A DNA stretch of 64,000 nt from CADEDH01 sp050330635 (GTDB taxonomy: Bacteria > Actinomycetota > Acidimicrobiia > Acidimicrobiales > SZUA-35): assembly GCA_050330635.1 (NCBI GenBank), contig JBHJNQ010000046.1, positions 1 to 64,000 of the forward strand, given 5' to 3'. A model generated the notes under the pieces. The model had not been told where the DNA came from. It saw only the letters and a list, made by a program, of their open reading frames with translations, and searched no databases. Below are positions 59,711-64,000 of the stretch, one piece after another. Within the stretch, counting starts at the first letter, position 1. Each line of letters opens with the position of its first letter. The translations under genes and the position numbers were made by a program.

Positions 59711-60625
59711 ATGACGTTGCCAGGACCGGCGCTGATCAATGACGTGATCTCGATCGTCCGCCGGGAGGGCGGAAACAGGCTCCGCAACGCCATCAGTGGC
59801 GACGAGGGCCTCCGTCCCCACGAGGTGGCCCGGGCCGACGACCCCGGGCTGTTCGGCCCCTCCAGCGTGGCCTGGCGGGTCCATGGCGACGCGGCCATGC
59901 TCATCGGCGGCCTCCGGGCCCTGCTGTTCCAGACGCTCCATCCCCTGGCCATGGCGGGAGTGGCCGAGCATTCCGACTACCGCCGAGACCCGTGGGGGCG
60001 ACTGCACCGCACCGGACGATTCATCGGGGGCACCACCTTCGGCACCACGGCGACGGCCGAGTCGATCATCGCCACCGTGCGGGCCGTGCACGACCGGGTG
60101 GTGGGCACCGCCCCCGACGGCCGTCCCTACGCCGCCAACGACCCCCACCTCCTGTTGTGGGTTCACGCCACCGAGGTCGACAGCTTCCTCGCCGCCTACG
60201 ACCGCTACGGCCAGGGTCAGCTGACCGACGCCGAACGCGACCGCTACGTGGCCGAGATGGCCGAGATCGCCCGCCGCCTCGGCGTCGGGGCCGCCGAGGT
60301 ACCCACCACCGTGGCCGAGCTGCGGGCCACCCTCGACGCCTTCCGGGCCGAGTGTTCCCACGGGCCCCAGGTGCGGGAGGCCGTGCGGTTCCTGCTGACC
60401 CCGCCGGTGCCGCTCGCCCTTCGGGGCGTCTACGGGCTGATCACGGCGGCCGCCCTCGGACTCCTACCCCGGTGGGCCCGGCTCCAGCTCCGCCTACCCC
60501 TTCCGCCGCTGGCCGATCCGTTGGGGATCCGCCTCCCCGCCACCGTGCTCACCCGCTCGATCGGGTGGCTGATGAGCGAGCGCCGGGAGATGGATCTCGA
60601 CGACCGCCTCCTGACCCCGTCGTGA
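59711..60625 (+). CDS. Oxygenase MpaB-family protein (DUF2236)
   Basis: A 304-residue protein of the MpaB/latex-clearing (rubber oxygenase) family, which includes haem enzymes. Signature: WRVHGDAAMLIGGLRALLFQ, then LHPLAMAGVAEHSDYRRDPWGRL, and HATEVDSFLAAYDRYG. The conserved His in LLFQTLHPLAM and RDPWGR are typical. Function for this branch is unknown. Start ATG 59711. MazG follows 37 bp later. Confidence 0.82.
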   Translation: MTLPGPALINDVISIVRREGGNRLRNAISGDEGLRPHEVARADDPGLFGPSSVAWRVHGDAAMLIGGLRALLFQTLHPLAMAGVAEHSDYRRDPWGRLHRTGRFIGGTTFGTTATAESIIATVRAVHDRVVGTAPDGRPYAANDPHLLLWVHATEVDSFLAAYDRYGQGQLTDAERDRYVAEMAEIARRLGVGAAEVPTTVAELRATLDAFRAECSHGPQVREAVRFLLTPPVPLALRGVYGLITAAALGLLPRWARLQLRLPLPPLADPLGIRLPATVLTRSIGWLMSERREMDLDDRLLTPS

Positions 60626-60662
60626 GACGACCGCCCCTCACGGCCCCGTAGCCTTCGGGCCC

Positions 60663-60914
60663 ATGGAGCTGAACGCCTTCCAGGCCCTCATGGACGAGCT
60701 GTACGGGGAGGCCGACCGGGCCCGGGGGGTGCCAGCCACCGTGGCGTGGCTGTGTGAGGAGCTGGGCGAGCTGGCCCAGGCCGTACGCAAGGGCACCACC
60801 GACCAGCAGCTGCACGAGCTGGGTGACGTGTTGGCGTGGCTGGCGTCGCTGGCCAACCAGCTCGGCCTCACCCTGGAGGAGGCCGCCGAGCGCTATGTCG
60901 TCGATCCGCCCTGA
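60663..60914 (+). CDS. MazG-type nucleotide pyrophosphohydrolase
   Basis: An 83-residue minimal MazG domain: WLCEELGELAQAVRKG (EExxE) and HELGDVLAWLASLANQLG (ExxD) form the Mg2+ site. It would hydrolyse non-canonical or stress nucleotides. Start ATG 60663. It is a short stand-alone version. Confidence 0.8.
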   Translation: MELNAFQALMDELYGEADRARGVPATVAWLCEELGELAQAVRKGTTDQQLHELGDVLAWLASLANQLGLTLEEAAERYVVDPP

Positions 60915-60969
60915 CCGGGCGGCCCACCCGGTTCGGGAGGGCGACCATCCACGGGCCGGACCCCCTGCG

Positions 60970-61992
60970 CTACGCCCCGGCGGCGATGAGCAGCTCGGCG
61001 ATCTCGATGGCGTTGAGGGCCGCGCCCTTGCGCAGGTTGTCGCCACTCACGAACAGGGCGAGGCCGTGCTCGACGGTGTCGTCGCGGCGGATGCGACCCA
61101 CCAGTGACTGGTCGATCCCGGCCGACTTGAGGGCCGTGGGGACGTCGTCGAGGACGACCCCGGGGGCTGCGGCCAACAGCTCGGTCGCCCGCTCGGGACT
61201 GATCGGGCGATCGAAGCGGGCGTTGATCGACAGGCAGTGCCCGGTGAACACGGGGATCCGGACGCACGTGCCCGACACCGCCAGGTCGGGGATGTCGAGG
61301 ATCTTGCGGCTCTCGTTGCGGAGCTTCTGCTCCTCGTTGGTCTCACCCAACCCGTCGTCGACCCCGGTCCCGGCCCACGGCAGGGCGTTGTAGGCGATCG
61401 GCTCGACGAAGGCGCTGGGTGAACCGAGGTCGACCGAGGCACCATCGTGGGTGAGGGCCCGGGCGTCGGCGCCCTTCTCGACCTGCTGGGCCAGCTCCTC
61501 GACCCCGGCCAGGCCGGCGCCGGACACCGCCTGGTAGGTGCTGACGACGAGCGAGCGGAGGCCGGCCTCGAGATGGAGCGGCTTGAGGGCCGGCATGGCC
61601 ACCATCGTGGTGCAGTTCGGGTTGGCGATGATGCCCTTGGGTCGGCGGGCGGCCGCCTCGTCGTTGACGCCGGCCACAACCAGGGGGACGTCGGGATCCA
61701 TGCGCCAGGCCGACGAGTTGTCGACCACGACCGCACCGGCGGCCGCCACCGTGGGGGCCAGCTCGGCCGACGTCGACCCCCCGGCGGAGAACAGGGCCAC
61801 ATCGAGGCCCCGGTAGTCGGCGGTGGCGGCGTCCTCGACCGTGATCTCGGTGCCCCCCCAGGTCAGGGTACGCCCGGCGGAGCGGGCCGAGGCGAACAAC
61901 CGCAGCTCGTCGACCGGGAAGTTCCGCTCGGCCAGGAGCCTGCTCATCACGCCACCGACCTGACCGGTGGCACCAACGATTCCTACGCGCAT
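60970..61992 (-). CDS. asd: Aspartate-semialdehyde dehydrogenase
   Basis: A 340-residue enzyme of the lysine/threonine/methionine pathway. NADP motif VGIVGATGQVGGVMSR; SAGGSTSAELAP; the catalytic Cys127 in ANPNCTTMVAMP; RIPVFTGHCLS near residue 245 with the active His; and the C-terminal VSGDNLRKGAALNAIEI. Start chosen at MRVGIVGATG (61992) where homology begins; the frame extends 13 codons upstream. Confidence 0.95.
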   Translation of the reverse strand: MRVGIVGATGQVGGVMSRLLAERNFPVDELRLFASARSAGRTLTWGGTEITVEDAATADYRGLDVALFSAGGSTSAELAPTVAAAGAVVVDNSSAWRMDPDVPLVVAGVNDEAAARRPKGIIANPNCTTMVAMPALKPLHLEAGLRSLVVSTYQAVSGAGLAGVEELAQQVEKGADARALTHDGASVDLGSPSAFVEPIAYNALPWAGTGVDDGLGETNEEQKLRNESRKILDIPDLAVSGTCVRIPVFTGHCLSINARFDRPISPERATELLAAAPGVVLDDVPTALKSAGIDQSLVGRIRRDDTVEHGLALFVSGDNLRKGAALNAIEIAELLIAAGA

Positions 61993-62194
61993 GGACCCAA
62001 CGGTAGGGCACGCGGCAGTGTCGAGCGACACGATTTCTCCGACCGATCACCAGCGGAGGGTCTGTCCCGCCCCCGCCGGGCCCGACCGGCCGATCACGCC
62101 CCGCCGTGGAGCTCCAGGTCGCCGTCGATGACGGGGCGCCGCCCCACCGCCGCCGACCGGCGCCCCGGCGGCGTGCTGGGGTAGACATGCCGTC

Positions 62195-63217
62195 ATGGCT
62201 GCACCGGATCCGGCAGACGAGCTGTTCCACCCTGTGGGCGACCATCGGGCCTGGAGCGAGAGCTACTACTTCAACTTCGTCGATCCCGATCAGGAGATCG
62301 GGGCCTTCACCCGCATGGGGTTCCGAGCCAACGACGGGTGGGCCGATGCCCTCCACGCCGTGTACCTCCCCGGCGGTCGGGTGGCGTTCACCTACGGGCG
62401 CCGCACCGACCTGACCCCGGAGCTGGTCGGCTCGATGGGCGATGCCGACCCGGTGGTGGGCGACCTGGTCCTCCGTCGGGGCGAGCCGTTCGAGCGGTGG
62501 TCGATCGTCTACGTCGGCGAGGCGGCGGTGATGGACGACCCCACGGCGATGCTGCTCCCCACCCGCGACCGGCCCGAGGGGTGGTCGACCGTCACCCCGC
62601 TCACCATGGACGTCGGCTTCGAGGCCCTCGGCCCGCCCCACTCCGCCACGGGCGGAACGCAGGGCCATTTCGAGCAGACCGGCCGGGTCCGGGGCACCAT
62701 CCATCTCGGCGACGACGAGTGGACCGTCGACGGCCACGGAGTGCGGGACAAGTCGTGGGGGCCCCGCACCTGGCAGGCCCCGAGCGGCGCCACCACCCAG
62801 GGGTCCGAGCCCCGGCCCGGGTTGGCCGGCGTGACCAGCGGGCTGTTCCTCAACTGGTTCTCGATGAACTTCGGCCCCGACCTCGCCCTCGGTGGGGCCT
62901 GCGGGCGGGCCCCCGACGGCTCGTTCACCGGCAAGGGCTGGATCCAACGGAACGGCGACACCCTGGACCTCGACCGGGTGATGATGACGACCGAGCTCGA
63001 CCCCGAGAACCCCCTCCTCCACCGCTCGGTCCACCTGCAGGCCGTCGACGCCGACGGGACCGCCATCGCCGTCGACGGCACCGTCCTGACGATCTGCCCG
63101 ACCAAGATCCCCCGCCGTGACGGGGTCACCTTCGTCAACGAGGGCCTGGCCCGCTTCGAGACCGACGGCCGCACCGGCTACGGCATCGCCGAGCACTGGT
63201 TCTCCATCCCCCGCTGA
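62195..63217 (+). CDS. AttH/DUF7064-like lipocalin-fold protein
   Basis: A 340-residue soluble protein with the beta-rich double-lipocalin pattern of AttH/CrtC-like and DUF7064/7065 proteins: ESYYFNFVDPDQEIGAFTRM, GRVRGTIHLGDDEWTVDGHG, RDKSWGPRTW and LFLNWFSMNFGPDLALGG. The GxGxRDxSWGPR motif is diagnostic. Related proteins act in terpenoid or carotenoid hydration, but the substrate here is unknown. Confidence 0.8.
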   Translation: MAAPDPADELFHPVGDHRAWSESYYFNFVDPDQEIGAFTRMGFRANDGWADALHAVYLPGGRVAFTYGRRTDLTPELVGSMGDADPVVGDLVLRRGEPFERWSIVYVGEAAVMDDPTAMLLPTRDRPEGWSTVTPLTMDVGFEALGPPHSATGGTQGHFEQTGRVRGTIHLGDDEWTVDGHGVRDKSWGPRTWQAPSGATTQGSEPRPGLAGVTSGLFLNWFSMNFGPDLALGGACGRAPDGSFTGKGWIQRNGDTLDLDRVMMTTELDPENPLLHRSVHLQAVDADGTAIAVDGTVLTICPTKIPRRDGVTFVNEGLARFETDGRTGYGIAEHWFSIPR

Positions 63218-63250
63218 CCGATCGGTCGTGTCGACCGCTACCCCTCGGTC

Positions 63251-64000
63251 CTAGCGGTCGGTGGAGCGGGCGGCGGCGATGCCGTCGACGAAGGCGCTCA
63301 TCAGCGGCGGCGGCTCGGGTGAGGTGAAGGCGTCGGTCGACAGGACGACGGCGCAGAGATCGTCGGAGGGGTCGACGAGCCAGCGGCTGCCGAGCCCTCC
63401 GTCCCAGCCGTAGGACCCACCGCCGGGCCAGCCCGCAGGCCCGGTATGGTGACGCACCCCGACCCCGAACCCCCAGCCCAGGGCCACGCCACCCTCGTCG
63501 ATGCCCGCCGCCGACCGCTGCTCGTCGGTGAGCTGATCGGTGGTCAGCTCCTCGACCAGCCCGGGAGCCAGGACCGGCCCGGACGGCCCCTCACCGCCCG
63601 CCAGCAGCATCCGCCCGAAGGCCAGCAGATCCGCCGTGGTCGACACCAGACCGGCGGCACCCGACCGGAACGACGGCGGCGACGACCAGCGACCGTCCGG
63701 CTCGTCCCACACGGTGAGGTCGCCGTCGTCGTCGACCATCCGGCAGGCGCCGAAGCGTCCGAGCTGATCGGGCCGCACCCAGAAGCCGGTGTCGTCCATG
63801 CCCAGCGGAGCGAACACGTCGCGCTCGAGGACGACGTCGAGGGTCTCCCCCCGCAGCCGCTCGATGTACACGCTGACGATGTCCGACCCCGTGTGGTACC
63901 GCCACCGGGTCCCCGGTTGGTCGGCGAGCGGGAGCTGCCCGAGGCGGGCCATGAACTCGTCGGGGTCGCACGCCGGCGGGGTGGGGCCGGGCCCGATGCC
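63251..64000 (-). CDS. Serine hydrolase (beta-lactamase/EstB type), C-terminal part
   Basis: The start lies beyond the window, so only the C-terminal about 250 residues are visible. They carry the class C penicillin-binding-protein-like pattern: WRYHTGSDIVSVYIERLRGE (Tyr of the second motif), VFAPLGMDDTGFWV, and GGGSYGWDGGLGSRW, where the usual HxG third motif reads YGWDGG. Probably an esterase or beta-lactamase-like enzyme. The SxxK motif would lie outside. Confidence 0.8.
   Translation of the reverse strand, partial: GIGPGPTPPACDPDEFMARLGQLPLADQPGTRWRYHTGSDIVSVYIERLRGETLDVVLERDVFAPLGMDDTGFWVRPDQLGRFGACRMVDDDGDLTVWDEPDGRWSSPPSFRSGAAGLVSTTADLLAFGRMLLAGGEGPSGPVLAPGLVEELTTDQLTDEQRSAAGIDEGGVALGWGFGVGVRHHTGPAGWPGGGSYGWDGGLGSRWLVDPSDDLCAVVLSTDAFTSPEPPPLMSAFVDGIAAARSTDR

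Noticed and set aside
1..64000. CRISPR arrays, insertion sequences, prophage genes, rRNA
   Set aside because: No regularly spaced repeats, transposase, integrase or phage motifs, and no rRNA sequence were seen by eye on either strand.

Overview
This is a high-GC chromosomal window, most likely from an actinobacterium of the Acidimicrobiia type. The evidence is circumstantial: a WhiB protein, a MarP-type protease, a pair of ArsA-like ATPases next to whiB, an F420-type luciferase-like oxidoreductase remnant, both eukaryotic-type (GSII) and GSI glutamine synthetases with a GlnR-like regulator, many GTG starts, and tightly overlapping (ATGA/GTGA) gene pairs. No rRNA, CRISPR array, insertion sequence or prophage was seen.

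Left part (1-9.6 kb): a truncated flavin monooxygenase, an indel-riddled NirB-like oxidoreductase, an aldo/keto reductase, a CBS-pair/lipoprotein reading frame, an alpha/beta hydrolase and a TauD-type dioxygenase. Then comes a stretch of gene remnants (LLM oxidoreductase pieces, a P-loop kinase with an amber stop, LuxR and MMPL fragments). An apparently intact selenocysteine tRNA (5631-5726) lies among them, followed by a nitroreductase and MarP. Several reading-frame breaks fall in or near C or G runs, so part of the decay may be assembly error.

Middle part: 10.5-17.4 kb holds two tandem biotin-dependent carboxyltransferases and two CaiB-type CoA transferases. 18.0-21.9 kb holds an ECF sigma factor with a membrane-anchored partner, a zinc alcohol dehydrogenase and an RpoD-like sigma factor. 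22.0-27.7 kb holds an aromatic-ring oxidation operon: extradiol-type dioxygenase, SDR, and Rieske alpha and beta subunits. 27.8-32.2 kb holds a coiled-coil M15 peptidase, NAD synthetase, a frameshifted membrane-anchored protein and a TIGR03086-type protein. 32.3-39.2 kb holds an AraC regulator and a nitrogen-assimilation island (GSII, GSI, GlnR-like regulator, glutamate dehydrogenase), then seryl-tRNA synthetase.

Right part: RidA with an overlapping microprotein, a condensed xanthine-dehydrogenase-like protein, an ECF sigma/zinc anti-sigma/MscS operon, an ErpA-like Fe-S carrier, an MBL-fold protein without its metal motif, and FxsA. selA-selB follow, with two tandem hairpin repeats upstream; together with selC they show that the organism probably inserts selenocysteine, although no selenoprotein is visible here. 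Next come whiB, nfeD and two ArsA-like ATPases (similar to the mycobacterial whiB4 neighbourhood), a STAS/receiver pair, tRNA-Pro, an enoyl-CoA hydratase, a TetR regulator with a stand-alone PEP-utiliser mobile-domain protein, a secreted M23-DUF4214 protein, an MpaB-type oxygenase, MazG, Asd, a lipocalin-like protein and a truncated serine hydrolase.
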